A stretch of 64,000 nucleotides of DNA, taken from NCBI GenBank assembly GCA_029256185.1, contig JAQSYI010000015.1:1-64000 (forward strand), in the 5' to 3' direction. Of this stretch, positions 27,107-34,813 are shown piece after piece (within the stretch, counting starts at the first letter, position 1; every line of letters starts with the position of its first letter). The DNA comes from Paenibacillaceae bacterium. GTDB lineage: Bacteria > Bacillota > Bacilli > Paenibacillales > NBRC-103111. The position numbers and the translations under genes were made by a program. A model generated the notes under the pieces. It saw nothing but the letters and a program-made list of their open reading frames with translations, searched no databases and was not told the origin of the DNA.

Positions 27107-28414
27107 ATGGAGCGCCTGGGAATGAGGCTTGAACGTCTATCGAAAAAATCCGCTTTAACCGCATTGACTGGCACATTTTTGAAATGGACCATACTGGGAA
27201 GCGCTGTAGGGATCTTAACCGGGACGGCTTCCGCCGTATTTCTCACGGGGCTTACGTATGCGACGAATTTGAGAACGGGACATCCCTGGCTGCTGTTCTT
27301 GCTGCCGCTGGGAGGCGCATTGGTGAGCTGTCTATATTGGCGGCTCGGCAAGAACAGCTCCAAGGGAAACAATCTTATTCTGGAGCAGATCCATCATGGG
27401 CAAGAGGCAATCCCCCTTCGGATGGCTCCATTGGTCTTAATCGGCACATGGATCACCCACCTTTTCGGCGGCTCGGCGGGCCGTGAGGGAACTGCCGTGC
27501 AGATGGGCGGGAGCTTGGCGGAATGGCTGGGAGCACGGTTGAAGCTCAGCGCCGCCGACCGGAGAATATTGCTGATCTGCGGAATCAGCGGCGGCTTCGG
27601 CTCCGTGTTCGGAACCCCCTTGGCCGGGACTGTCTTCAGCCTCGAAGTATTGGCGATTGGACTGATTTCCCATGAAGCGCTGCTTCCCGCTTTTGCGGCC
27701 GGCTTTGTCGGGAATATAGTGACAGCTTCCTTCTGGGGGGTGCCGCATATTCATTACTCTATGGGAGAGATTCCTGCCATGACTATCATGGTGCTGCTTA
27801 AAGTCTTGTTGGCCTCCGTGTTATTTGGGCTGACAAGCCGACTCTTTAGCGGACTCACGCACTTCTGCAAAAAATGGTTCAGTCAGCTGCTGCCTAATCC
27901 CATGATCAAAAGCGCAGCGGGCGGCATCATTGTGATCGGACTGGTTTATCTTGTCCGAACCCGTGACTATCTGGGTCTGGGATTGCCGCTGATTCAGGAC
28001 TCGTTTACGGGGGAAATGTCTCCATTTGCCTTCCTTTGGAAATTGCTGTTTACCTCATTGACCTTGGGCGCCGGTTTTCAAGGAGGAGAAGTAACTCCCC
28101 TGTTTGCAATTGGGGCCTCATTGGGAAACGCCTTGTCCGGCTTCTTGGACCTGTACGCCCCGTTCTTGGCTGCCCTTGGCTTTATTGCCGTATTCTGCGG
28201 GGCCGCCAATACACCCATCGCCTGCTTCATCATGGGCATCGAATTATTTGGCTCAGACGGTGCGGTATATCTGTTTATCGCATGTTTGATCAGCTTCCTA
28301 TTCTCCGGCCACACGGGCATTTATACATCCCAACAGATTGGCGTGCCGAAGTCCCATCTCCTCCCCGTCCGGGAGGGGGCAACGCTGGGGTCGATCCGGG
28401 AGGGGAAGAAATGA
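27107..28414 (+). CDS. CLC-F-type fluoride/proton antiporter
   Basis: A 435-residue CLC-superfamily membrane protein, about ten to twelve helices. It shows GREGTAVQMGG in place of the chloride GxGIP signature, GGEVTPLFAIG late in the chain and FCGAANTPIACFIMGIE; GREGT is the mark of the fluoride-exporting CLC-F (EriC-F) clade. Control by a fluoride riboswitch agrees fully. It exports fluoride from the cytoplasm in exchange for protons. Start ATG 27107 after AGAGGAAG, with a slightly long spacing; ATG 27122 is an alternative. Confidence 0.92.
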   Translation: MERLGMRLERLSKKSALTALTGTFLKWTILGSAVGILTGTASAVFLTGLTYATNLRTGHPWLLFLLPLGGALVSCLYWRLGKNSSKGNNLILEQIHHGQEAIPLRMAPLVLIGTWITHLFGGSAGREGTAVQMGGSLAEWLGARLKLSAADRRILLICGISGGFGSVFGTPLAGTVFSLEVLAIGLISHEALLPAFAAGFVGNIVTASFWGVPHIHYSMGEIPAMTIMVLLKVLLASVLFGLTSRLFSGLTHFCKKWFSQLLPNPMIKSAAGGIIVIGLVYLVRTRDYLGLGLPLIQDSFTGEMSPFAFLWKLLFTSLTLGAGFQGGEVTPLFAIGASLGNALSGFLDLYAPFLAALGFIAVFCGAANTPIACFIMGIELFGSDGAVYLFIACLISFLFSGHTGIYTSQQIGVPKSHLLPVREGATLGSIREGKK

Positions 28415-28542
28415 ATTCCATGCGCGGCCCCCTGATTCAGCATTTCCATGAGACCGGAGAAAATAATGACTGGAGGACGGACTCCGGTCTTCCCAGCCTG
28501 CCGTGGCATGCGCCATTGTACCTTTTGGATGACATTCACTAA
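28411..28542 (+). CDS. possible 43-residue small protein coupled to CLC-F
   Basis: An ORF of 43 residues whose ATG overlaps the CLC-F stop (ATGA) and is preceded five bases upstream by GGGAGGGG. It is soluble, rich in His/Asp/Trp (QHFHETGENNDWRTD), with no known domain. The ribosome site is good, but composition could be chance; it could equally be a relic. Confidence 0.35.
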   Translation: MNSMRGPLIQHFHETGENNDWRTDSGLPSLPWHAPLYLLDDIH

Positions 28543-28582
28543 AAACAAAAGCGCTTAACCCTCTTCCCGGAGTTAGACGCTT
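28541..28582 (-). terminator. terminator after XRE gene
   Basis: On the minus strand AAGCG...TAAC / GTTA...CGCTT stem with one bulge, followed by TTTTGTTTTT. It also sits at the end of the plus-strand fluoride transcript. Confidence 0.65.
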
Positions 28583-28593
28583 CTACATTCGAC

Positions 28594-28824
28594 TCAATCC
28601 TGTTCAATCTCGTTCTCAACAAGCCTTACTAAATCTGAAGCCTTCATATTCAGAGCACTGGCAAGAGCAAGCAAAGAATTCAATGTGGGTTGATGGACCC
28701 CACGCTCAAGCATAGAGATGTATGTGCGGTCAAGATTACTTTGAAAAGCCAGATTTTCTTGACTCATGTTTTGTTTTTTACGTAAATTCCTTAAAACTCG
28801 CCCAAATATTTCTTCTGATTTCAA
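28594..28824 (-). CDS. XRE/Cro-type HTH regulator
   Basis: A 76-residue single-domain XRE repressor: FGRVLRNLRKKQNMSQENLAFQSNLDRTYISMLERGVHQP followed by TLNSLLALASALNMKASDLV. No sensor or protease domain. Such genes control phage-like or accessory modules; this one marks the left edge of the accessory strip. It is divergent from the small DUF gene at 28964. Confidence 0.88.
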   Translation of the reverse strand: MKSEEIFGRVLRNLRKKQNMSQENLAFQSNLDRTYISMLERGVHQPTLNSLLALASALNMKASDLVRLVENEIEQD

Positions 28825-28963
28825 GACATTACCTCTTTTTAAATCTATTATCAGACTGTCCTCAAAATTAAATCCACGTAGTATACTCTACAAAATTATA
28901 TTTGTGTGATATATTTGTAATTAGGATCGCGATGATCGAAACTAAAGAAGGGTAGGGTGAATA

Positions 28964-29281
28964 ATGCCAAGTCTTTTGGAGCAGTTATATCAAGGCAAGC
29001 TAAATCCAGATGAAAAAGCAGTATCCTCTGATCCGCAATATCGTGAGTTAAGTACGAAGGTTGCCGAGACAATAAGGAATTGGCAAGAGTTTCATTCTGA
29101 AGAAGAGTTTAGTAAGCTGAGAGCCTTCTTAGACTTATATGACCAAACGCATGAGATGGAGCTAGCTTCAAATTTTACATACGGCTTTCGGCTCGGTGCT
29201 GGTCTGATGGTGGAAATTCTCACGGATGCAAGCGGACTGGCACAGAAGCTTAGCGCTTATTCTGAACATCCCCCACGATAA
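28964..29281 (+). CDS. small helical protein of a Firmicute DUF family (DUF6809-like)
   Basis: A 105-residue acidic all-helical protein opening with PSLLEQLYQGKLNPDEK and carrying FHSEEEFSKLRAFLDLYD and NFTYGFRLGAGLMVEIL. This pattern recurs in short uncharacterised proteins of Firmicute phages and islands that I know as DUF6809; function unknown. It is divergent from the XRE gene and followed by a terminator. No membrane segment. Confidence 0.65.
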   Translation: MPSLLEQLYQGKLNPDEKAVSSDPQYRELSTKVAETIRNWQEFHSEEEFSKLRAFLDLYDQTHEMELASNFTYGFRLGAGLMVEILTDASGLAQKLSAYSEHPPR

Positions 29282-29315
29282 GCATATTTATTACCGAAAA
29301 TTAACAAAGAAAAAT

Positions 29316-29360
29316 GGACCTCACGTGCCCTTTTACAAAGAGCAGTGAGATCCTTCTTTT
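29316..29360 (+). terminator. terminator after DUF6809-like gene
   Basis: GGACCTCAC (29316-29324) with GTGAGATCC (29345-29353), one mismatch, followed by TTCTTTT. Confidence 0.6.
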
Positions 29361-29372
29361 ATTAATCTATAC

Positions 29373-29410
29373 TACGGAGAGTGGGACTTGAACCAACCTG
29401 TTGTCACCTA
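29373..29410 (-). repeat. degenerate tRNA-Leu 3' fragment (old attachment site)
   Basis: ACGGAGAGTGGGACTTGAACC and TTGTCACC match the T-arm/acceptor strand of the tRNA-Leu copy at 32111 with several substitutions and a lost stem. It is not a functional tRNA. Together with the copy at 32111 it brackets the decayed strip, as expected after repeated integration at one tRNA gene. Confidence 0.65.
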
Positions 29411-29434
29411 TCACAAGAGCTATCGACCGTAAAC

Positions 29435-30133
29435 CTAGCAGTTTGATCTGAGCTTTGTAAGAGGCACTAATGGTTTGAAAATTTTAGGTCTTTTTTTCAT
29501 CACACATCTCCCGTTCAATGTTGATCTGTAGAAGTATATGTTCATTCGGATCTGGTTCGTGTTTCTTCTCCAACTTTGGAAGCAACTCTGCCGGAATCTT
29601 TGGATCAAATCCAAGTACCTAACGCACCTCTGCTGCCGCTTCCTGTGGCGTGATATAAAAATTGTTTTCTGCAATTAACAAAGTTGGATCTTTTTTACTT
29701 CATGTCGCGTTCTACCTCGTTTTCAGAACGCAAATCAATCGGTAAATAATCTACCGTGACCACCGTTTGCGTCCCTCTTACTCTCGCGGCCAAAGAAAAA
29801 GCCCGCTGCCAGAACCTCTTAGTGATGTTCCGGGCGGACTCTACGTTTTTGATATAGATTTGGGTGTCTCCCGAACTATATGTCTCCGTAGATCCTTGGT
29901 GCCGCGACAACAGCGTGAGCAGCGTTTTAAGACCTGTAGCCAATGATATCAATCAATTTCTTAATGTCGATCATCGGCCCCGTATTGCCGCCCTTGAGGT
30001 ATTCCACCTTGGTACTATCCCAATGCACGAATGCATCATCGCGATTAAGAGAGGAAAAATCATTAGCGTTGCATAAAACCTTAGACATCACCTTACCGGA
30101 CGATTGTGTACAATTTTCCATGCTTCTTCCCAC
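29435..30133 (-). pseudogene. relic coding sequence, frame-broken
   Basis: Minus-strand frames carry pieces that look coding but do not join: an N-terminal part at 29927-30133 (DDAFVHWDSTKVEYLKGG), a middle part at 29695-29952 (TQIYIKNVESARNITKRFWQRAFSL then TVVTVDYLPIDLRSENE) and a third frame with NNFYITPQEAAAEVR, a stop, then KIPAELLPKLEKKHEPDPNEH. I cannot name the family. The broken frames fit decayed mobile-element cargo. Confidence 0.4.
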
Positions 30134-30568
30134 ATAGCAAAAAGTTTACAACCTGAGTGAGAGCGCTTTTCAAGCTTTTCGCGGGAATGAGATCAAGTTC
30201 TTGTCAATTTCGGTAATGTTCTTGTCACCCGACATCCACAAAAAGAACGGAAACAATTTTCCTCATCGTTTTTTTGTTGTATATGGTGTCATACATTACT
30301 TCACTTTCTCTGATCCCACATTAATCATAAGTCAACTAAACAGCAGCAAACTGCCAGTTGCTTCAATGAGAAACGGCAGCTGAGCATTAAGCCAGCTGCC
30401 GTCGTGTTCTGTTGAACTCTTCTGGATGTGCCGAGCTTTCTTCGTTTTTTCTCCTTCACGTCACAACCACTCCCCTATGATTTAGGGTATGCGCGACCTG
30501 ATTTCCTATGCGACATCCTTCTGCTTACGCCGCGCCCAGCGTAGAATAAGGGATGAGGGGGAGAAACC
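30134..30568. other. AT-rich non-coding stretch
   Basis: No convincing gene on either strand. It holds a 9-bp perfect hairpin, ACGGCAGCT (30373-30381) with AGCTGCCGT (30394-30402), possibly a remnant terminator. Likely part of the decayed element. Confidence 0.5.
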
Positions 30569-30988
30569 ATGCGTAGGAAACACCATCGCACAAGCCGTTG
30601 CGATCCGTCCAAACGACTCCTGACCTACGCTAAGCGCTTTGTGGGCATGCAATTTCGACGACATCCACCACCGCTGGAGCTCGACTGTTCGCAGTTCACG
30701 CAAATGGTATTCGCACATATCGGCGTGAAACTGCCCCGCACCTCGCAAGCGCAAGCGAAACAGGGCTTGGCGGTGAATCTCGATGACCTGCTACCAGGCG
30801 ACTTAATCTTTTACCATGTGCCAGATCGGAACCTCGCACTAGAAGACGTGGGGCACGTGGCGATCTATGCCGGTCACGGGAAGATGGTACACTGCCTGCC
30901 GACCTCGAACGTCTTTTTGACCGACATGGCGAAGCCGTACTGGAATGACAAGGTGCGGTTTGCGCGGCGGGTGTTATCGCAAAAGTAG
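30569..30988 (+). CDS. NlpC/P60-family cysteine peptidase-like protein
   Basis: A 139-residue single NlpC/P60 domain: LLTYAKRFVGMQF, catalytic Cys in LELDCSQFTQMVF, LPRTSQAQAKQG, LLPGDLIFYHV and His in DVGHVAIYAGHGKMVH. These enzymes cut gamma-D-glutamyl bonds in cell-wall peptides or act as amidases. No signal peptide is visible and the N-terminus is very basic (MRRKHHRTSRCD), so it may act inside the cell, leave during lysis, or be a fragment of a longer protein. A terminator overlaps its stop. Confidence 0.8.
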   Translation: MRRKHHRTSRCDPSKRLLTYAKRFVGMQFRRHPPPLELDCSQFTQMVFAHIGVKLPRTSQAQAKQGLAVNLDDLLPGDLIFYHVPDRNLALEDVGHVAIYAGHGKMVHCLPTSNVFLTDMAKPYWNDKVRFARRVLSQK

Positions 30989-31021
30989 AACTGCCCAAAA
31001 TCAGGAAGTTCTACTTTTGTT
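30981..31021. terminator. bidirectional terminator
   Basis: Perfect 12-bp stem AAAAGTAGAACT (30981-30992) with AGTTCTACTTTT (31007-31018). The T-run follows on plus; A-run precedes on minus. It separates two convergent genes. Confidence 0.8.
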
Positions 31022-31646
31022 AATCAAGCCACTGCGTGTACGTCGTCGAAGGGGTCGACGTTTTATCCTTATTCCCCCGCATCAGACACATACTTGCTTC
31101 ACCGGCGAAATAGCTTGTGTACTTACCAGCAGGGTGGCGATATCCTTCACGATGCAGCCAAGCGTGTTGTAAGGAGCCGGATAGAAATACCGTTGAGACG
31201 TTGGTTTTGCTTAAATCTGACGAATTAATAGTAACGGAGAGTGGACTGGTTTCGGGGTCGGAGGCGTTGGAGGCGGAGATGGTGGAGTCGCCGGACTCGC
31301 GATACATGATATACGCTTTCGGGGCGCGTCCAAAGCCGTTAGCAGCAATCATAGTGGTGAAACCGTCCATCTGGACCGATGCTGCAGCAGCGCCGTTAGC
31401 GAGTTTGTCCTCAAACCACACAGGTGCGAGGTTGAACCTGGCGTACTTGTTGACGCAGTACTGGTAGTTAGAAACTTCACCTCTTTCGATTTGACTGAAA
31501 TGAGCATCCCAATTTGCTAATACAAGGCCGATCATTTGTCTTAAACGAGACACTTGTGTAGCCGTGAATCTTGTGTCGATATAAAACGTCATGAGTTCAG
31601 GCAATGCTTCACCAACCGGAGCCTGAGGGACGACCACTTGGACCAT
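31020..31646 (-). CDS. uncharacterised protein, start codon uncertain
   Basis: A 208-residue protein that I do not recognise. It has no membrane segment; the C-terminal half is rich in Ser/Thr and Gly (SGDSTISASNASDPETS) and ends with SGSLQHAWLHREGYRHPAGKY and a short basic tail. The first ATG (31646) has no ribosome site. The frame stays open for ~30 codons upstream through VSIDKNRRKLGNSKAHVAATYR, just behind AAGGAGAAAGGAG, but without ATG, GTG or TTG there. Either a rare start is used or the original start was lost by mutation. Confidence 0.5.
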   Translation of the reverse strand: MVQVVVPQAPVGEALPELMTFYIDTRFTATQVSRLRQMIGLVLANWDAHFSQIERGEVSNYQYCVNKYARFNLAPVWFEDKLANGAAAASVQMDGFTTMIAANGFGRAPKAYIMYRESGDSTISASNASDPETSPLSVTINSSDLSKTNVSTVFLSGSLQHAWLHREGYRHPAGKYTSYFAGEASMCLMRGNKDKTSTPSTTYTQWLD

Positions 31647-32069
31647 CCGATACGTCGCTGCTACATGGGCTTTGGAGTTGCCTAGCTTTCTTCGATTTTT
31701 ATCGATCGAAACCCACTCCTTTCTCCTTCCAGTCTATGAGGCCGAAGGAGGGGGTATGCCTTTACAAACGGCGTAGCGTAGTGAAGGGCCGCCAGATTGG
31801 CAGCCCTCATGATAGCCAAGGCCCATGTAAAGCTAACTTTAGAGTATAGCAACACAAACACTTTACCTTGCCGCAAGGAAGCCATTAGAGCGGAAATCCA
31901 GCGTCTGAGAATGGAGCGAGACGGAATACTCGAACGTAGCTCCAAAGCCAACAATCCATCCTCTTAAAGCAAGCACGAACATGAGAATGAGCGTGACGGA
32001 AAACCCGAAAAGTACGCAAAAAAGAAGCAGCGTTAGCAAAATGTTAGCAAATCGTTCTTAAAATAAATC
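31647..32069. other. intergenic stretch with no supported gene
   Basis: The only frame of note is a 52-codon plus-strand ORF at 31809-31967 (predicted helix RKEAIRAEIQRLRMERDGIL) without a ribosome site; probably a relic. Direct repeat GTTAGCAAA occurs twice near 32030-32051. Confidence 0.4.
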
Positions 32070-32100
32070 AAGGGCTTCAGCTACGTGAGCTGAAACCCTT
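32070..32100 (-). terminator. terminator downstream of tRNA-Leu 3' sequence
   Basis: AAGGGCTTCAGCT (32070-32082) with AGCTGAAACCCTT (32088-32100), one mismatch; T-rich tail on the minus strand. It is where the terminator of the original tRNA-Leu gene should be, so it belongs to the chromosomal side of the junction. Confidence 0.65.
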
Positions 32101-32110
32101 AATTCTGTAG

Positions 32111-32169
32111 TGCGGAGAGTGGGACTTGAACCCACACGGTTGTCACCAACCCCAGGATTTTAAGTCCTG
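32111..32169 (-). repeat. attL-like site: 3' part of tRNA-Leu(UAA)
   Basis: On the minus strand the anticodon arm CAGGA-CTTAAAA-TCCTG (anticodon UAA), a long variable arm, the T-arm GTGGGTTCAAGTCCCAC and acceptor strand TCTCCGCA are intact. The 5' half (D-arm, acceptor 5' strand) is missing, replaced by unrelated DNA. This is the displaced 3' copy left when an element integrates at a tRNA gene; the full tRNA should be at the element's right end. It marks the left end of the conjugative element. Confidence 0.85.
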
Positions 32170-32220
32170 ACGGTCATTCAGTACCAGATGGAATTTGCGC
32201 CCCTGGAAGAGAAGCTAAAA

Positions 32221-32273
32221 CCCGTGAAAAGCCTTGATACATCAAGGTTTTTCACGGGCTTTTTCGCTTTTTT
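32221..32273 (+). terminator. strong terminator inside left end of the element
   Basis: CCCGTGAAA...TTTTTCACGGG stem with CCTTGA/TCAAGG extension, then CTTTTTCGCTTTTTT. Probably insulates the element from outside transcription. Confidence 0.8.
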
Positions 32274-32412
32274 CAAGCGCCACAAGGCTTCCCGGCAATG
32301 ACTCAAAAAGCGGCCAATTTTGGACGTTGGGAAGAACTCGGAGAGAACCGGGACAGAATCAGAATCTACAGAACCAAAGCACAATCAAAATAGGATCTTA
32401 CAAAGCCGCCCG

Positions 32413-32455
32413 CTCCCTGCCATTGACAAATGATCGGAGCGAATGCTCCAGGGAG
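32413..32455 (+). promoter_or_regulatory. hairpin covering the parA ribosome site
   Basis: CTCCCTG (32413-32419) pairs with CAGGGAG (32449-32455), whose GGGAG is part of the parA Shine-Dalgarno sequence; GGAGC/GCTC pair inside. Folding would hide the ribosome site, suggesting translational control. Confidence 0.45.
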
Positions 32456-32463
32456 GGTTATCA

Positions 32464-33258
32464 ATGACCAAAGCAAGAACCATTACCATCGCCAATCAGA
32501 AAGGTGGCACCGGCAAAACCACATCCGCGTACAATCTCGCGCATGCCTTATCCCATGAAAATAAAAGGGTATTGCTGGTGGATTTCGACCCGCAGGGCAA
32601 TCTCAGCCTGTGCTTCGGTATCGAGCAGCCAGATCAATTACCGATCAGCATGTGCAACGTTCTGGATGCGATCATGACCGACCAACCGCTCCCCGCGGCA
32701 GATGAATACCTGCATCACCAGGACAACATCGACCTCATCCCCAGCAATATTGAATTATCCGTCACCGAAATCAACCTGCGGGATGAAATGGGCAGCGAAA
32801 AAACACTGGCTACGCTGCTGGAGCCGATGAAGGAGCAGTACGACTACATCCTGATCGACACCAACCCATCACTGGGGCTTCTAACCATCAACGCTCTCGC
32901 AGCAAGTGATAGCGTCCTGATTCCCGTCAACCCACAGCTATGGTCTGCTACCGGACTGACGCAACTATTGAACATCATAGTGAAAGTGAAGAAGCGGATT
33001 AACCCGCAGATTGCCATTGAAGGCATTCTGATGACCATGTGCGACACCCGCACTAATCTGTACAAAGATGCCTTCAAGCTGGTGCAGGATTACTACGGAG
33101 AAATCATCCGCATTTTTGATTCGCAAATCCCTCTATCCGTGAAAGTCGGGGAAGCGAACTTTTACAGCCAGAGCCTGATGAGCTACCAACCGAAATCGAA
33201 AGTCACGCTGGCCTATCATCATCTGGCAAAGGAGCTGATGCAGCATGGCAACGCCTAA
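32464..33258 (+). CDS. parA: ParA/Soj-type partition ATPase
   Basis: A 264-residue Walker-type ATPase: deviant Walker A QKGGTGKTT at residues 12-20, VDFDPQGNLS (A') and YILIDTNPSLG (Walker B). No N-terminal HTH, so it is the chromosomal/Tn-ICE ParA type. It probably stabilises the excised element during cell division or acts with parB in regulation. ATG 32464 is eight bases after GGGAGGG; an in-frame ATG 21 bases up is less likely. It overlaps parB by 14 bases. First gene of the element's backbone operon. Confidence 0.93.
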   Translation: MTKARTITIANQKGGTGKTTSAYNLAHALSHENKRVLLVDFDPQGNLSLCFGIEQPDQLPISMCNVLDAIMTDQPLPAADEYLHHQDNIDLIPSNIELSVTEINLRDEMGSEKTLATLLEPMKEQYDYILIDTNPSLGLLTINALAASDSVLIPVNPQLWSATGLTQLLNIIVKVKKRINPQIAIEGILMTMCDTRTNLYKDAFKLVQDYYGEIIRIFDSQIPLSVKVGEANFYSQSLMSYQPKSKVTLAYHHLAKELMQHGNA

Positions 33259-34321
33259 ACAGCGGATGGTCCCCAAGCTGGGCAGCATTGACGAGCTGCT
33301 AAAGCTCTCCGAACAGTCCTTCAAGGAACCAGAAGCCGTAGAAGCGGCGAAGGGAGGCATCCAGTCCATTCCGATTTGCAAAATCAGATTTTTCCAGGAC
33401 CATCCGTTTCGGCTCTATGAAGGGGAGCGCTTGACCGACATGGCAGACAGCATCGCTAAGAACGGTGTGCTGGTGCCGGTTATTATTCGTACAATCGAAA
33501 CCGACGAAAATGGCTGCGAATACGAAATGCTGGCGGGACATAACCGGATGAACGCCGCCCTGCTGATCGGCTTGCAACAATTGCCCTCCATCGTGAAGGA
33601 AAAGCTGACCGATGAAGAAGCGCTTATGTACGTAGTCGAAACCAACGTCCTGCAACGCTCCTTCTCGGATATGCTGCCCTCGGAAAAGGCTAAAGTGCTG
33701 GCCCTGCGCTATTCGGATATGTTTTCCCAGGGCAAACGCAACGACATCATTGAAGAGCTTAAAAAGCTGGAAAACCCGCAGTATATCAAGGAAAATCCAA
33801 CTTGTGCCCCACTGGGGCACAAGTTAAAAAGTCGAGATCTGGTCGCGGGTGAATACGGTTTGTCCAAAAACTCCGTTTCCCGATTATTACGAATCGACAA
33901 GCTAATCCCGGCATTAAAGCAACGAGCCGATGATGATGAGCTTCCCCTCCGTTCCGCCGTTCATCTCTCCTACCTAACGGAGGAAGAACAAAACAGTGTG
34001 GAGACGAAGCTCGCTGAGGCAGGGTACAAAGTAGATATGAAAAAATCAGAGTTGCTTCGAGAATATTCAGGTAAACTTACACCCGAGCAAGCAGGTAAAA
34101 TTTTGTCCGGTGAAGCAACTCGAAGACCGCGTGGTCAAACGCCCGCACCTTTCAAGCTCAAGTATAAGGTATATACCAAATATTTTTCACCGCAAAGCAA
34201 AGCTGCCGAAGTAGAGGAGATCATCGACAAAGCGCTGGAGATGTATTTCGCTCACCAACGTCAACAGCATCCCCAATCAAATGAAGAGATGGAGGAATCC
34301 GACCATGTATCCGAGCTTTAA
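33245..34321 (+). CDS. parB: ParB-family partition protein
   Basis: A 358-residue ParB/Noc-type protein. The N-terminal ParB/sulfiredoxin-like domain shows IPICKIRFFQDHPFRLYEG, IAKNGVLVPVIIR and MLAGHNRMNAA (CTPase box GHNR-like). Next comes LPSEKAKVLALRY and an HTH with SRDLVAGEYGLSKNSVSRLLRI (~residues 200-220). The C-terminus is basic and variable. It would load at parS-like sites on the element; none was recognised. Overlap with parA means coupled translation. Confidence 0.92.
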   Translation: MATPKQRMVPKLGSIDELLKLSEQSFKEPEAVEAAKGGIQSIPICKIRFFQDHPFRLYEGERLTDMADSIAKNGVLVPVIIRTIETDENGCEYEMLAGHNRMNAALLIGLQQLPSIVKEKLTDEEALMYVVETNVLQRSFSDMLPSEKAKVLALRYSDMFSQGKRNDIIEELKKLENPQYIKENPTCAPLGHKLKSRDLVAGEYGLSKNSVSRLLRIDKLIPALKQRADDDELPLRSAVHLSYLTEEEQNSVETKLAEAGYKVDMKKSELLREYSGKLTPEQAGKILSGEATRRPRGQTPAPFKLKYKVYTKYFSPQSKAAEVEEIIDKALEMYFAHQRQQHPQSNEEMEESDHVSEL

Positions 34322-34763
34322 AAACCTTGACCATGAACAATTTTATGAAGGCAACCTGCGGATGACCCGCAGCCAGCAAGACCCGTATCGCAAAGCGCTG
34401 TTTTACCTGCTGGGCGCGACTCCACAGACCCGCCAACACATCCGGGATTTGTACGATTTTGAGGAAAGCTGCATTCGCCTTACTGGCTTGGAGCAAAGCT
34501 GGCAAACCAGCAGCACCATGAAGCTGACCCGGCTGGCCTTCAACCTGTTTAACGGGTACACCGGAGATAATGAAGCCGGTCAGGACCATCCCCGGAATTA
34601 CAGCCCGTATCATTTGTTCGACACCAGCCTGATGCCGTATTTTTTTGAAGCGGTAAAGCTGAGGTATGCGGAATATGCCCGTGCCTTGGAACAGCCCTAT
34701 CTTCCGTTCACCCCCATGAATGTGGAAGCAAGCTTTCACGAAGCAAATGAGATGGAAGCCTGA
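34305..34763 (+). CDS. ICE-associated helical protein (DUF6075-like)
   Basis: A 152-residue soluble protein opening MYPSFKNLDHEQFYEGN with SQQDPYRKALFYLLGATPQT and MKLTRLAFNLFNGY. Short proteins of this pattern sit between parB and the giant helicase in clostridial and bacillar conjugative elements (I recall DUF6075). They may have a regulatory or replication accessory role; unknown. ATG 34305 follows GGAGGAATCC; it overlaps the end of parB by 17 bases. Confidence 0.65.
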   Translation: MYPSFKNLDHEQFYEGNLRMTRSQQDPYRKALFYLLGATPQTRQHIRDLYDFEESCIRLTGLEQSWQTSSTMKLTRLAFNLFNGYTGDNEAGQDHPRNYSPYHLFDTSLMPYFFEAVKLRYAEYARALEQPYLPFTPMNVEASFHEANEMEA

Positions 34764-34813
34764 TTGCTTCCGTAGCATTATTCCCCCAACAACCCAAGAA
34801 AGGAGAGCCAGCC

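Noticed and set aside
31682..31967. ORFs on both strands in the gap before the tRNA fragment
   Set aside because: No ribosome sites or known domains; the plus frame has a helical bias but looks like a relic.
32111..32169. Functional tRNA-Leu gene
   Set aside because: The acceptor 5' strand and D-arm are absent; only the 3' part from the anticodon arm is present.
32464..34321. Chromosomal parAB locus at the replication origin
   Set aside because: It sits directly inside the tRNA-Leu attachment copy and leads the conjugative backbone; no rnpA, gidA/gidB or dnaA genes are near.
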